Shown in pieces: positions 7,581 to 14,517 of a stretch of 37,474 nt of DNA. Under the pieces are notes generated by a model. That model was not told where the DNA came from, ran no database searches, and saw nothing but the letters and a program-made list of their open reading frames with translations. The stretch lies in the NCBI GenBank assembly GCA_003142075.1, contig PLOL01000012.1:1-37474 (forward strand), given 5' to 3'. The stretch's first letter is position 1. Each line of letters starts with the position of its first letter. A program made the translations under genes and the position numbers. Source of the DNA: Patescibacteria group bacterium. GTDB taxonomy: Bacteria; Patescibacteriota; Minisyncoccia; Phycocordibacterales; GWA1-40-21.

Positions 7581-8300
7581 TTATTTTTTTGATATTTTAT
7601 ATTTTAAATATCCTTCCATTAAAAAACGAATAGTATCATTTGTTTTTGCAATTAAATCACCCATTTTATTAAAGTGGCTATCCTCCAGTCCTATTTTCAA
7701 ATGTTCCCTCAAATATGAACCAACTGCTGCATCGCAATAATAAAATTGTGTCGAACGCATATTCATACCAAGAGAATAATATGCATTTTTATTACGTTCA
7801 TCTTTAGGAATTTCAAAAAAATATTTTAAATATTCACGTCTTAGTTCTTTACCCGAATAATGAAATATTATGTTACTTCTTATTCTTGCTATTTTAGATA
7901 AAAAATTATCCGATTCTTTATCATCTAAAACTGATAAAATATTATCCCATTCTTGCTTTACTGTTATATTAAGACCTTTTTCTATTAATTTAAAACGTAT
8001 ATTTGAAAAAATATTTTTATTATTTTTTAAAAATGATAAGAATTCATTCATAAAACCAACCATCAATCTATTTATTTGATTTTGTGTTGAACTATATTGT
8101 CCAGAGTTTGCAGTCAGCTCATCTACAGCCGGTTTTTTATAATTTTCTTGAAACAAATCTAAAAAAAGCATTAACCCTTTTAGGTCATTGTATATTACGC
8201 CCAAAACTAAAAAGAAATCGTCTATTTCATTTACTTCTTCATCTTTGTTTATTATTTTAGATGGACTTATTTTTTTTAATTCACCCTCAAATTCTTTCAT
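7581..8300 (-). CDS. Hypothetical helical protein with an Rx5H (HEPN-like) motif
   Basis: 239 residues, predicted mostly alpha-helical, soluble and Lys/Asn-rich, and more AT-rich than glyA upstream. I do not recognise a family with certainty. Around residues 140-150 the segment ARIRSNIIFHYSGKEL contains R-x5-H with a polar residue after the Arg, similar to the HEPN RNase signature, and the same segment resembles the N/FHY motif of several uncharacterised proteins. It starts 3 nt after the glyA stop codon, so it can be translated from the glyA mRNA. No adjacent antitoxin-like (MNT) gene is visible, which weakens a toxin interpretation. Confidence 0.6.
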   Translation of the reverse strand: MKEFEGELKKISPSKIINKDEEVNEIDDFFLVLGVIYNDLKGLMLFLDLFQENYKKPAVDELTANSGQYSSTQNQINRLMVGFMNEFLSFLKNNKNIFSNIRFKLIEKGLNITVKQEWDNILSVLDDKESDNFLSKIARIRSNIIFHYSGKELRREYLKYFFEIPKDERNKNAYYSLGMNMRSTQFYYCDAAVGSYLREHLKIGLEDSHFNKMGDLIAKTNDTIRFLMEGYLKYKISKK

Positions 8301-8303
8301 ATA

Positions 8304-9503
8304 TTATTTCCTAAGTATTTTATCAATCCTCTTCGCCAATTTAATCATATCTTTTTCTTTAGCTCCGCGAGTTGTTTCTCCTGCAGTACCAAGGCGGATT
8401 CCTGAAGGATCCATCGGGCTTCTTGTTTCGTTAGGAATCGTGTTTTTGTTCACGATTATTCCGGCTTTTTCAAGTTTTGTCGCCGCTTCTTCCCCGCTTA
8501 TGCCTTTGCCTTCCATCCAAGTATCCATCAAAATTAAATGACTGTCTGTTCCGCCGGAAATTATTTTCCAGCCGAGTTTTTTCAATTCTTCTGCGAGAGT
8601 TTTTGCATTTTTCACAACTTGTTTTGCATATTTTTTAAATGCGGGAGTTGCTGCTTCCTTTAAAGCGACTGCGACGGCAGCAACTTGGTTCATGTGTGGT
8701 CCGCCTTGAAGTCCGGGAAAAATCGCTTTGTCTATCAAATCGCCGAAACTTATTTGATTTCCTTTTGCACTCAATTGTGTTTTATCTTTTCTTGAAAAAA
8801 TAAGTGCACTTCTTGGACCGCGCAAAGTTTTGTGAACTGTTGTCGTCACGACATCCGCATATGGAAATGGCGAAGGATATGCTCCGCCTGCAACAAGCCC
8901 GGCAAAGTGCGACATGTCCACCATAAGTATTGCTCCGCATGCATCTGCGATCTCTCTGAACTTTTTAAAATCTACAATTCTTGGATATGCAGTGAAGCCG
9001 GCGATAATCATATTCGGTTTGTTTTCCATCGCAATCTTTTTGAGTTCATTATAATCAATCACTTCAGTATTTTTATTTACTCCATAAGGAACTTGAGTCC
9101 AGATTTTTCCTGTCGCAGAAACTTTGTGTCCATGCGTAAGATGTCCGCCGTGATCAAGCGACATTCCCATAACTTTTCCTCCGATAGGAACAAGTGCAAG
9201 ATACACCGCCAAATTTGCCGGCGAGCCGGAAAGTCCTTGAACATTTACATGCCAGATATTTTTATCCAAACCAAAAGCTTTGGGTGCACGTGCTTGCGCG
9301 AGTTCTTCAAGCTTATCAGTATTTGTCTGGCCTTTGTAATACCTTTTGTGCGGATAACCTTCGGAATATTTGTTGGTGAACTTTGAGCCGAGAGCTTCCA
9401 AGACATCGTCCGAAACATAATTTTCCGATGCGATAAGAGAGATAGTTTTTTTCTGCCTTGCTTCCTCCGCTTTTATGAGCTTTTCGATTTGTTTGTCTTT
9501 CAT
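8304..9503 (-). CDS. glyA: Serine hydroxymethyltransferase
   Basis: Pyridoxal-phosphate enzyme converting serine plus tetrahydrofolate to glycine plus 5,10-methylene-THF, the one-carbon donor used by thymidylate synthase. The ATG at 9503 gives 399 residues starting MKDKQIEKLIKAEEARQ. A longer reading from a TTG at 9554 runs through the palindromic leader and is rejected. Visible motifs are LIASENYVS near residue 25, YSEGYPHKRYYKGQ, DMSHFAGLVAGG (PLP-contact Asp and His) and VVTTTVHKTLRGPR, with the Schiff-base Lys in HKTLRGPR. The C-terminal domain ends normally. The leader is shared with a surface-protein gene at 32774. An AT-rich hypothetical gene follows after 3 nt. Confidence 0.96.
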   Translation of the reverse strand: MKDKQIEKLIKAEEARQKKTISLIASENYVSDDVLEALGSKFTNKYSEGYPHKRYYKGQTNTDKLEELAQARAPKAFGLDKNIWHVNVQGLSGSPANLAVYLALVPIGGKVMGMSLDHGGHLTHGHKVSATGKIWTQVPYGVNKNTEVIDYNELKKIAMENKPNMIIAGFTAYPRIVDFKKFREIADACGAILMVDMSHFAGLVAGGAYPSPFPYADVVTTTVHKTLRGPRSALIFSRKDKTQLSAKGNQISFGDLIDKAIFPGLQGGPHMNQVAAVAVALKEAATPAFKKYAKQVVKNAKTLAEELKKLGWKIISGGTDSHLILMDTWMEGKGISGEEAATKLEKAGIIVNKNTIPNETRSPMDPSGIRLGTAGETTRGAKEKDMIKLAKRIDKILRK

Positions 9504-9504
9504 T

Positions 9505-9553
9505 TTTGATTTTGCAAAATCACGTCGCGCAACCGTCCTTTTAGCGCGACGCA
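9505..9553 (-). repeat. Palindromic leader element, copy 1 (glyA)
   Basis: On the minus strand this is an 8-bp perfect stem CGTCGCGC / GCGCGACG around a 13-nt loop containing AAGGACG. It is followed directly by the 16-nt perfect palindrome TGATTTTGCAAAATCA and then, after AAA, the glyA start. About 42 of 50 positions match copy 2 at 32775-32822, although the downstream genes are unrelated. It is either a dispersed palindromic repeat or a shared RNA leader. Confidence 0.7.
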
Positions 9554-9634
9554 ATCGTATTGTTAATGGCTAATAATTAATTATATGTAGAATATCACTA
9601 AAATACAGGTCATGCACTGTCATTTAATAAATGA

Positions 9635-9706
9635 TATAATCAAGAAAAGAGTTAGTTGATTTTTATTTATAAATGAGTAGCATTACAACTAGACGAAAAG
9701 TTGTAA
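9635..9706 (+). promoter_or_regulatory. thyA promoter and leader hairpin
   Basis: A consensus -10 TATAAT lies at 9635-9640 with no clear -35. The implied leader of about 80 nt contains an 8-bp hairpin, ttacaact (9683-9690) with agttgtaa (9699-9706), ending 10 nt before the strong ribosome binding site. Together with the glyA leader this accounts for the 225-nt gap between glyA and thyA. Confidence 0.5.
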
Positions 9707-9716
9707 AAATAATATA

Positions 9717-9728
9717 AGGAGGAAAAAA
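9717..9728 (+). promoter_or_regulatory. Strong Shine-Dalgarno of thyA
   Basis: AAGGAGG at 9717-9723 ends 5 nt before the ATG at 9729 and is a full match to the anti-SD core. This stands out because most genes here have no recognisable SD; folA and tmk share this feature. Confidence 0.85.
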
Positions 9729-10571
9729 ATGAAACAGTACAATGAAGTTTTGAAAGACATCTTGGAACATGGGGTGGACAGGAAAGGCAGAAATGCAGTA
9801 ACGAGAGCTTTGTGGGCAAAGCAGTTGCGTTTCAATCTGGAAGATGGTTTCCCCGCAGTCACCACAAAACAGCTTGCATTCAATGCTGTCAAAGGCGAAC
9901 TTCTCTGGTTTATCGAGGGTAGCGGAAGCGACATCAGACTGAAAGAGATCATGAGCAAAGATGGTGTGCCGGCAAAACACACAATCTGGACCGACAATGC
10001 CGAAGCACCTTACTGGAAACCAAAAGCAAAATTTGAAGGAGATCTTGGAAGGGTTTATGGTGTTCAGTGGAGACACTGGAAGAGACCTGACGGGAAAGAA
10101 CTGGATCAGTTGACTGAAATCATCGAGAGGATCAAAAAGGATCCGAACGACAGACGTCTCATCGTCACTGCTTGGAATCCTGGCGAGCTCGATCAGATGG
10201 CTTTACCTCCATGTCACATGACTTTCCAGTTTTTCGTTGCGAATGGAAAACTCTCGCTTCACATGCTTCAAAGAAGCTGTGATATGTTTTTGGGAGTTCC
10301 CTTCAACATCGCGTCTTATGCTCTGCTTCTCGCAATGGTCGCACAAGTAACGGATTTGAAACCGCACGAGTGCGTTCTTACTCTCGATGATGCTCATATT
10401 TATCACGAGCACTTTGATGCAGTAAAAGAACAGCTCACGCGCGAGCCGATGAAGTTGCCTAAACTCTGGCTCAATCCGGATATAAAAGATATTGATAAGT
10501 TTACGATGGATGACATCAAACTTGTCGACTACGAACATCATCCAGCAATCAAGGCAGAAATGATCGTCTAA
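9729..10571 (+). CDS. thyA: Thymidylate synthase (ThyA)
   Basis: Converts dUMP plus 5,10-methylene-THF to dTMP plus dihydrofolate in the cytoplasm. The 280 residues are slightly longer than the 264-residue E. coli enzyme, the extra residues being in the region around 85-105. Phosphate-binding Arg lies near residue 22, the catalytic Cys162 is in ALPPCHMTFQF, and the substrate-binding blocks include DRRLIVTAWNP, QRSCDMFLGVPFNIASYALL and LDDAHIYHEH. A strong SD fixes the start. folA follows 41 nt downstream with its own SD, and DHFR regenerates THF from the DHF made here. GC content and use of CTC, ATC and AGG codons are clearly higher than in neighbouring genes, hinting at horizontal acquisition. 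Confidence 0.97.
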   Translation: MKQYNEVLKDILEHGVDRKGRNAVTRALWAKQLRFNLEDGFPAVTTKQLAFNAVKGELLWFIEGSGSDIRLKEIMSKDGVPAKHTIWTDNAEAPYWKPKAKFEGDLGRVYGVQWRHWKRPDGKELDQLTEIIERIKKDPNDRRLIVTAWNPGELDQMALPPCHMTFQFFVANGKLSLHMLQRSCDMFLGVPFNIASYALLLAMVAQVTDLKPHECVLTLDDAHIYHEHFDAVKEQLTREPMKLPKLWLNPDIKDIDKFTMDDIKLVDYEHHPAIKAEMIV

Positions 10572-10612
10572 ATTTAACTGGTCTAAAAAATCAGTTAGAA
10601 AAGGAGAGAGAA

Positions 10613-11107
10613 ATGTTTTCAATAATTGTAGCTATTGCAAAAAATGGAGTAATCGGAAACAAGGGAGAAATTCCATGGTATCTTACCGATGACTTCAAAC
10701 GCTTCGCCAAAATCACAAAAGGTCACACTGTGATAATGGGCAGAAAAACGTATGAGTCCATATTCAAAAGACTGGGCAAACCGCTTCCGGAAAGAACAAA
10801 CGTTGTTATAACAACGCAAAAAGATTTTTCGGCTCCTGGATGCACAGTTCTTGAATCTGTTGACGCAGTAATTCATTTTTTTTCGCAAAGCAAGGAGGAA
10901 ATTTTCGTAATCGGTGGAAGCACTATATACAATCAGTTTCTTCCGATAGCAAAAAAGCTTTACATCACTGAAGTTGATGCAAATTTTGAAGGCGACACAG
11001 TATTCAATTATAATAAAAAAGATTGGACACTGTCTTCAGAAGAACATCACTCGAAAGATGAAAAGCACAAATATGAGTTTGATTATCTTGAACTCGTGAA
11101 AAAATAA
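10613..11107 (+). CDS. folA: Dihydrofolate reductase
   Basis: 164 residues, the usual size. It reduces dihydrofolate to tetrahydrofolate with NADPH. Visible motifs are FSIIVAIAKNGVIGNKGEIPWYLTDDFKRF (folate pocket with IPWYLTDD, Asp27-type acid), VIMGRKTYESI (NADPH site, near 42-52), a GKPLPERTNVVIT block and the NADPH diphosphate loop IFVIGGSTIYNQFLP near residues 95-110. The SD aaggagag sits 7-8 nt before the ATG. It is cotranscribed with thyA and ends at a classic terminator. A short inverted repeat (taactg / cagtta, 10576-10598) lies in the 41-nt spacer after thyA. Confidence 0.96.
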   Translation: MFSIIVAIAKNGVIGNKGEIPWYLTDDFKRFAKITKGHTVIMGRKTYESIFKRLGKPLPERTNVVITTQKDFSAPGCTVLESVDAVIHFFSQSKEEIFVIGGSTIYNQFLPIAKKLYITEVDANFEGDTVFNYNKKDWTLSSEEHHSKDEKHKYEFDYLELVKK

Positions 11108-11116
11108 ATAGAAAAC

Positions 11117-11150
11117 AAAAGAGCGTTACCGAAAGGCAACGCTCTTTTTT
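11117..11150. terminator. Convergent terminator folA / tmk
   Basis: The stem aaaagagcgtt with aacgctctttt is extended by cc/gg around a GAAA tetraloop (one A-C mismatch), followed by a run of six T on the plus strand; the complement serves tmk. It is the only terminator here without the GGCGG base, which agrees with a different origin for the thyA-folA unit. Confidence 0.9.
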
Positions 11151-11167
11151 CTTTGACGAATATTCCG

Positions 11168-11806
11168 TCACTTAAGAGAAGAAATTATTTTTTTGAAATC
11201 CTCGAAGACTTCCTCCTTAGACTTTTCCGCGTCGATAATCACGCTTTTAATGCCATGATTTTTCTGTGCGAAAAATTCTTTGAATCCCTCGCGAAGCCTG
11301 TAGTGAAAATCGAGTTTCCTTTTGTCAAAATGATTTTTCTTTTCATCTTGCTGCATATTTTTCCTAGCAAGACCAACTTCAGGCTTAACATCCAGATAAA
11401 TATAAATATCTGGCTTATATTTCCTAAGATATCTGTCTCTCATCTTCCAGAAAAAACTTTCCAGATCTCTAGCACCCTGAGCCTCTATCTGGTAAGCATA
11501 AGTCGAAGAATCAAATCTGTCGCTCACAACTATCTTCCCGATGTTTAAAGCTGGAATAATAGTATTCTTCAAATGATCCGCCCTGGCTGCCCAGAACAAG
11601 GCAAACATAGTTAAAGCATCAGCCTGCTCCGCATTTGGAGAATTCAATATTAGATTTCTTATTTCCTCCGCATATGGAGAACCTCCTGGTTCCCTGGAGA
11701 TAACAATCTCATCTCCGTAAAAATCTTTGACCATTTTTAACAACGTCGATTTTCCAGAGCCTTCACCACCATCAAGCGCAATTAACAATCCCTTTTTTGC
11801 ATCCAT
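11168..11806 (-). CDS. tmk: Thymidylate kinase
   Basis: Phosphorylates dTMP to dTDP. The start is set at the ATG at 11804-11806 (MDAKKGLLIALDG) because GGAGG (11814-11818) lies 7 nt upstream of it; a Met 5 codons further up would place this SD inside the gene. The 212 residues show the P-loop GGEGSGKST near residue 13, the dTMP-binding REPGGSPYAEEIR, DRFDSSTYAYQ (the DRY/DRF motif) and the LID region around KNMQQDEKKNHFDKRKLDFH. It lies downstream of the dNMP-kinase-like gene after a gap of about 72 nt and faces folA. With dut, dCMP deaminase, thyA and folA it completes the route to dTTP up to the diphosphate. Confidence 0.95.
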   Translation of the reverse strand: MDAKKGLLIALDGGEGSGKSTLLKMVKDFYGDEIVISREPGGSPYAEEIRNLILNSPNAEQADALTMFALFWAARADHLKNTIIPALNIGKIVVSDRFDSSTYAYQIEAQGARDLESFFWKMRDRYLRKYKPDIYIYLDVKPEVGLARKNMQQDEKKNHFDKRKLDFHYRLREGFKEFFAQKNHGIKSVIIDAEKSKEEVFEDFKKIISSLK

Positions 11807-11878
11807 TTTTTTTCCTCCCATTTTTATTTTGTAGGTACTTCTTTCCTTTCTAAAATTAGCACTTCCCGACTTGAAAAG

Positions 11879-12436
11879 CTAGTTTTTTAAAATATCACCA
11901 ATTATCTTGTCTGTCTGATAATAAAGCTCATCTAAAGTTCCGCTATTGTCGATTTTTAATTTTGCAAAATCCATGACGACAGGAATTTCTTTTTCGGCTT
12001 CATTGTTTTGGTCAGCTAAAAATTGTTCATACGTTTTGTCCTTGTCGCCGGCATTCTCATTCCTGTTTTTCATTCTTTCATATCTGATTTGCGGATCGGC
12101 ATCGACTCTTATCAAATAAAAATTCGGCAAGTCTTTCAGATATTTTATATCAGCCATTCTTCTCACGCCGTCCACGATGACAATATCAGAATCGAGATTT
12201 GATGCATCTTTTGCAATAACTTTAGCTAGAAGATCTTCGCCGAAAGCGCCGCGCAATACTGTGGAAATTTTCTGCAAGTTTTCTCTACTTTCAGGAATAT
12301 CAAGTCTTTTTACAACATCGCGAAGCGGAGTAGAAAATCTGCAATCTTCAATATTGTATTTTTGCGCCAAATATTTTTTTGCGGCTCCTTTTCCGCACGC
12401 AATTTGCCCGACAAGTCCGATGATTATTTTTGACAT
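11879..12436 (-). CDS. P-loop kinase, deoxynucleoside monophosphate kinase-like
   Basis: 185 residues. The P-loop GLVGQIACGKGAAKKYLA at about 7-24 resembles the dephospho-CoA kinase/dNMP kinase group. IVIVDGVRRMADIKYL supplies the Walker B-like Asp and an Arg pair near residues 85-97, and FYLIRVDADPQIRYERMKNR is the LID/Arg segment. This layout matches small NMP-kinase-like AAA-family proteins; the substrate cannot be read from sequence. Its position between tmk and a dCMP deaminase supports a deoxynucleotide role. It begins with the unusual context ACTGGGATG, part of the long-range leader pairing described separately. Confidence 0.7.
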   Translation of the reverse strand: MSKIIIGLVGQIACGKGAAKKYLAQKYNIEDCRFSTPLRDVVKRLDIPESRENLQKISTVLRGAFGEDLLAKVIAKDASNLDSDIVIVDGVRRMADIKYLKDLPNFYLIRVDADPQIRYERMKNRNENAGDKDKTYEQFLADQNNEAEKEIPVVMDFAKLKIDNSGTLDELYYQTDKIIGDILKN

Positions 12437-12551
12437 CCCAGTTATATATTTTTAAAGCTGCTAATGTTTAACTTGCTATCACTATTATATTTTCATCTTC
12501 AAATAATTTTTATTATTTGATTCATCTCGTCATATATAACGGGACAAGTAA
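12437..12551 (-). promoter_or_regulatory. Structured 5' leader (CCCG...GGG type) of the dNMP kinase-like gene
   Basis: On the minus strand, ATTACT then TGTCCCG lies at the 5' end. UCCC (12544-12541) can pair with GGGA (12439-12436). After a small internal loop, TTATATAT (12539-12532) pairs with ATATATAA (12449-12442). The enclosed region contains a perfect 9-bp hairpin TCAAATAAT-AAAA-ATTATTTGA. The dCMP deaminase stop codon lies immediately upstream. Confidence 0.6.
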
Positions 12552-13013
12552 TTATTTTTTGCAAGAATATTGCCTTAATGTCACTCCCGCTAATTTGAAC
12601 ATTTTCTTTGATGCTCTTGTGGCCGGAGTTTCTCCATATTTATCGCTGTCGTAAATTACTTCTTTGATTCCATTTTGGATTATTGTTTTTGCGCATTCAT
12701 TGCAAGGAAATAAAGTGCAATATATTTTTCCGCCCTTTGTACTATTGTTTGAATTGTAAACTGCATTTTCTTCAGCGTGACAGACATATGCATATTTTGT
12801 ATCTTCAAGAGAACCTTCCCTGTCCCAAGGCAAATCATTGCTTTCAATTCCTCTTGGCCAGCCATTGTAACCCATTCCAACGACTACATTTTCCGGATTC
12901 ACAATCACAGCGCCTGCCTGAGTTGAAGGATCTTTTGATCTTTCTGCAATAGTAAAAGAAATTCTCATAAAGCATTCATCCCACGATATATGATTTTCTC
13001 TTGGTCCTAACAT
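12552..13013 (-). CDS. dCMP / cytidine deaminase family protein (deoxycytidylate deaminase)
   Basis: 153 residues from the ATG at 13013 (MLGPRENHISWDECFM); an in-frame extension upstream would cross the promoter. The zinc site reads CHAEENAVYN (His ligand and catalytic Glu) and LFPCNECAKTI (two Cys ligands), the pattern of dCMP deaminases, which make dUMP for thymidylate synthase. STQAGAVIVNPENVVVGMGYNGWPRG is the typical N-terminal half. A promoter TTGTTT-16-TAAAAT lies 7 nt from the ATG, so translation is probably leaderless. It lies downstream of the rplK terminator and upstream of the dNMP-kinase-like gene. Confidence 0.92.
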   Translation of the reverse strand: MLGPRENHISWDECFMRISFTIAERSKDPSTQAGAVIVNPENVVVGMGYNGWPRGIESNDLPWDREGSLEDTKYAYVCHAEENAVYNSNNSTKGGKIYCTLFPCNECAKTIIQNGIKEVIYDSDKYGETPATRASKKMFKLAGVTLRQYSCKK

Positions 13014-13020
13014 GCTTATT

Positions 13021-13048
13021 ATTTTAATCCTTTTAAAAAATAAAACAA
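13021..13048 (-). promoter_or_regulatory. Leaderless promoter of the dCMP deaminase gene
   Basis: On the minus strand, TTGTTT (13043-13048), a 16-nt spacer, TAAAAT (13021-13026), then 7 nt to the ATG. Confidence 0.65.
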
Positions 13049-13070
13049 TTGCATCGCGTAGCAGAAACAA

Positions 13071-13099
13071 AAAGGGCGGCCGCGAAGCGGCCGCCCTTT
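13071..13099 (-). terminator. Terminator of the secE-nusG-rplK operon
   Basis: A 13-bp perfect stem, aaagggcggccgc (13071-13083) with gcggccgcccttt (13087-13099), around GAA. T-rich sequence follows on the minus strand. It separates rplK from the dCMP deaminase promoter. Confidence 0.9.
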
Positions 13100-13108
13100 A
13101 TTCATTTA

Positions 13109-13531
13109 TTATTTTACATCAACACCCATTGATCTTGCCGCACCTTCTACCATTTTCATGGCCGCATTTATGTCATTTGCATTCATATCTACCATTTTCT
13201 TTTCGGCAATTTCTCTAATCTGAGCTTTCGTGATTACTCCGACTTTTTCGGTATTTGGCTTTCCAGAACCTTTTTCCTTTCCTATCGCCTTCAATATCAT
13301 GCCGGCTGTCGGAGGAGTTTTTAGTATAAAATCATAAGATCTGTCTTCATAAACTGTAATCACAACTGGAAGAGTATCTCCAATCTGACTCTTAGTCGCA
13401 GTATTGAATTTATTTACGAAATCACCAATGTTTATTCCCGCTTGTCCAAGAGCTGGACCGATAGGAGGAGCTGGTGTAGCTTTTCCCGCTGGAATTTGAA
13501 GTTTTAATTTTTTTAATATTTTTTTGGCCAT
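13109..13531 (-). CDS. rplK: 50S ribosomal protein L11
   Basis: 140 residues, standard length. The N-terminal domain [34 protein letters not shown] carries the Pro-rich switch helix that contacts thiostrepton-region 23S rRNA. The C-terminal RNA-binding domain includes [18 protein letters not shown] and ends [12 protein letters not shown]. It forms the GTPase-associated stalk base with L10. The gene is last in secE-nusG-rplK and is followed by a strong terminator where rplA (L1) is normally found. A 254-nt structured spacer separates it from nusG. Confidence 0.97.
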   Translation of the reverse strand: MAKKILKKLKLQIPAGKATPAPPIGPALGQAGINIGDFVNKFNTATKSQIGDTLPVVITVYEDRSYDFILKTPPTAGMILKAIGKEKGSGKPNTEKVGVITKAQIREIAEKKMVDMNANDINAAMKMVEGAARSMGVDVK

Positions 13532-13562
13532 TTTTTTTATTTATTTAGTTAATCAGAGGCTA

Positions 13563-13746
13563 AGAGCTTATTCAATATCTAAACACAATGTAGAGGCATT
13601 GCACTTGTTTACTTGCTTAAACCCCCAAATTTCCGCTGCAAATTATTCATCTTTCGGCGGTATATCTCGATATGCCTTATCAAGCTTCATAATTTTCGCT
13701 GGAAATTTGACGGTTTAATCTAAGTATTAGATATTTCACAAGCTCT
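13563..13746 (-). ncRNA. Candidate structured RNA / rplK leader
   Basis: The nusG-rplK spacer (13532-13785) holds nested inverted repeats, all consistent with one minus-strand RNA. P1: AGAGCTT+AATATCTAA (13746-13727) with TTAGATATT+AAGCTCT (13582-13563), 16 bp across a 4x4 internal loop. P2: 13716-13701 with 13634-13619, 15 of 16 positions pairable. P3: AAATTAT / ATAATTT (13695-13689 with 13646-13640). P4: GGC-ATATC-GA-GATAT with a bulged GCC (13676-13656). P5: CAATG-6-CATTG (13601-13586). I do not recognise a known family. A ribosomal-protein leader is plausible from its position. Confidence 0.55.
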
Positions 13747-13785
13747 ATTAAATTATCAAATATAAGTTTAAAAGTAAAGCTGAAG

Positions 13786-14331
13786 CTATGACTTTCTTAT
13801 TTGCAATAAATCAAGCTCAACAGATGTTTCCCTTCCAAACATCAACACCATGACTCTAGCCTTTCCTTTTTCTCCGTCTATCTCGCTTATTTTTCCTTCA
13901 AGATCTTTGAATGGTCCATCGACTATCTTCACAGTATCTCCGATTCCAAAATCCACTGCATGAGAAACTTTATTGACATCCATGTTTCCAAGGAAGAAAT
14001 CAACTTCTTTTTGAGAAAGTGGAACCGGGTGAACTCCTGTTCCGACAAAACCAGTAACGCGAGGAGTATTTCTGACGACATACCAAGATTCATCAGTAAC
14101 TGTCATATCCACCAAAATATAACCGGGATATATCTTTTCATCTTCCTCAACCCTTTTGTTTCCTTTTATTTTTATTTTTTTCTCGACAGGAACAACGACA
14201 CTGAAAATCTTGTCATTCATATTCAAAGAATCGATTCTCTGCTTGAGATTTCTTGCAACTGCATTTTCATAACCCGCATAAGTATGTATAGCATACCAAT
14301 GTCTGCCTTCTTCAATAGTTTGTTTTGCCAT
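13786..14331 (-). CDS. nusG: Transcription termination/antitermination protein NusG
   Basis: 181 residues, the normal length. The N-terminal NGN domain (HWYAIHTYAGYENAVARNLKQRI, then KIYPGYILVDM and WYVVRNTPRVTGFVG) binds RNA polymerase, and the C-terminal KOW domain (FGIGDTVKIVDGPFKDLEGKISEIDGEKGKARVMVLMFGRETSVELDLLQIRK, taken in parts) contacts NusE or Rho. It begins 6 nt after the secE stop, so it is in the same operon. The ATG is at 14331 and no SD is visible. Confidence 0.97.
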   Translation of the reverse strand: MAKQTIEEGRHWYAIHTYAGYENAVARNLKQRIDSLNMNDKIFSVVVPVEKKIKIKGNKRVEEDEKIYPGYILVDMTVTDESWYVVRNTPRVTGFVGTGVHPVPLSQKEVDFFLGNMDVNKVSHAVDFGIGDTVKIVDGPFKDLEGKISEIDGEKGKARVMVLMFGRETSVELDLLQIRKS

Positions 14332-14337
14332 ATTGTT

Positions 14338-14517
14338 TTAAATTAAATTCTTAAGTCCTAGCGAGAATAAATAATCAAATAATCCAAGATAGGCCGCTAC
14401 TGCTATTGAAATAACAATGACAAGAACAGAAAATATAATTGTCTGATTTCTTGTCGGCCAGCTCATGTGTTTCATTTCTTCTCTTGTCTCTGAAATATAA
14501 TTTGATAGTTTAGACAT
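14338..14517 (-). CDS. secE: Preprotein translocase subunit SecE
   Basis: A 59-codon gene translated by hand from the minus strand: it starts MSKLSNYISETREEMKHMSW and ends LGLKNLI. The amphipathic N-terminal helix with E-E-M-K-H-M-S-W-P-T (about 13-22) is the SecE cytoplasmic signature, followed by one transmembrane helix (about 27-50). This is the minimal single-span SecE that clamps SecY. It directly precedes nusG (6-nt gap), the conserved gene order. The start context AATTGGGATG pairs with a distal CCC in a leader of about 100 nt. The gene is short enough to be missed by length filters. Confidence 0.95.
   Translation of the reverse strand: MSKLSNYISETREEMKHMSWPTRNQTIIFSVLVIVISIAVAAYLGLFDYLFSLGLKNLI

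Noticed and set aside
9504-9554. glyA extended N-terminus from a TTG codon (MRRAKRTVARRDFAKSK...)
   Set aside because: The extension is encoded by a palindromic element also present in front of an unrelated gene, where its frame contains a stop. The ATG at 9503 gives the normal glyA start.
12552-13070. dCMP deaminase starting at 13070
   Set aside because: The extension crosses the promoter and is not deaminase-like; the ATG at 13013 is 7 nt from a good -10.
13561-13714. Minus-strand reading MKLDKAYRDIPPKDE, stop, FAAEIWGFKQ... as a pseudogene with one nonsense codon
   Set aside because: The two pieces look protein-like, but the whole region is made of nested inverted repeats that explain its non-random appearance, and I recognise no family. 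The RNA interpretation fits better.
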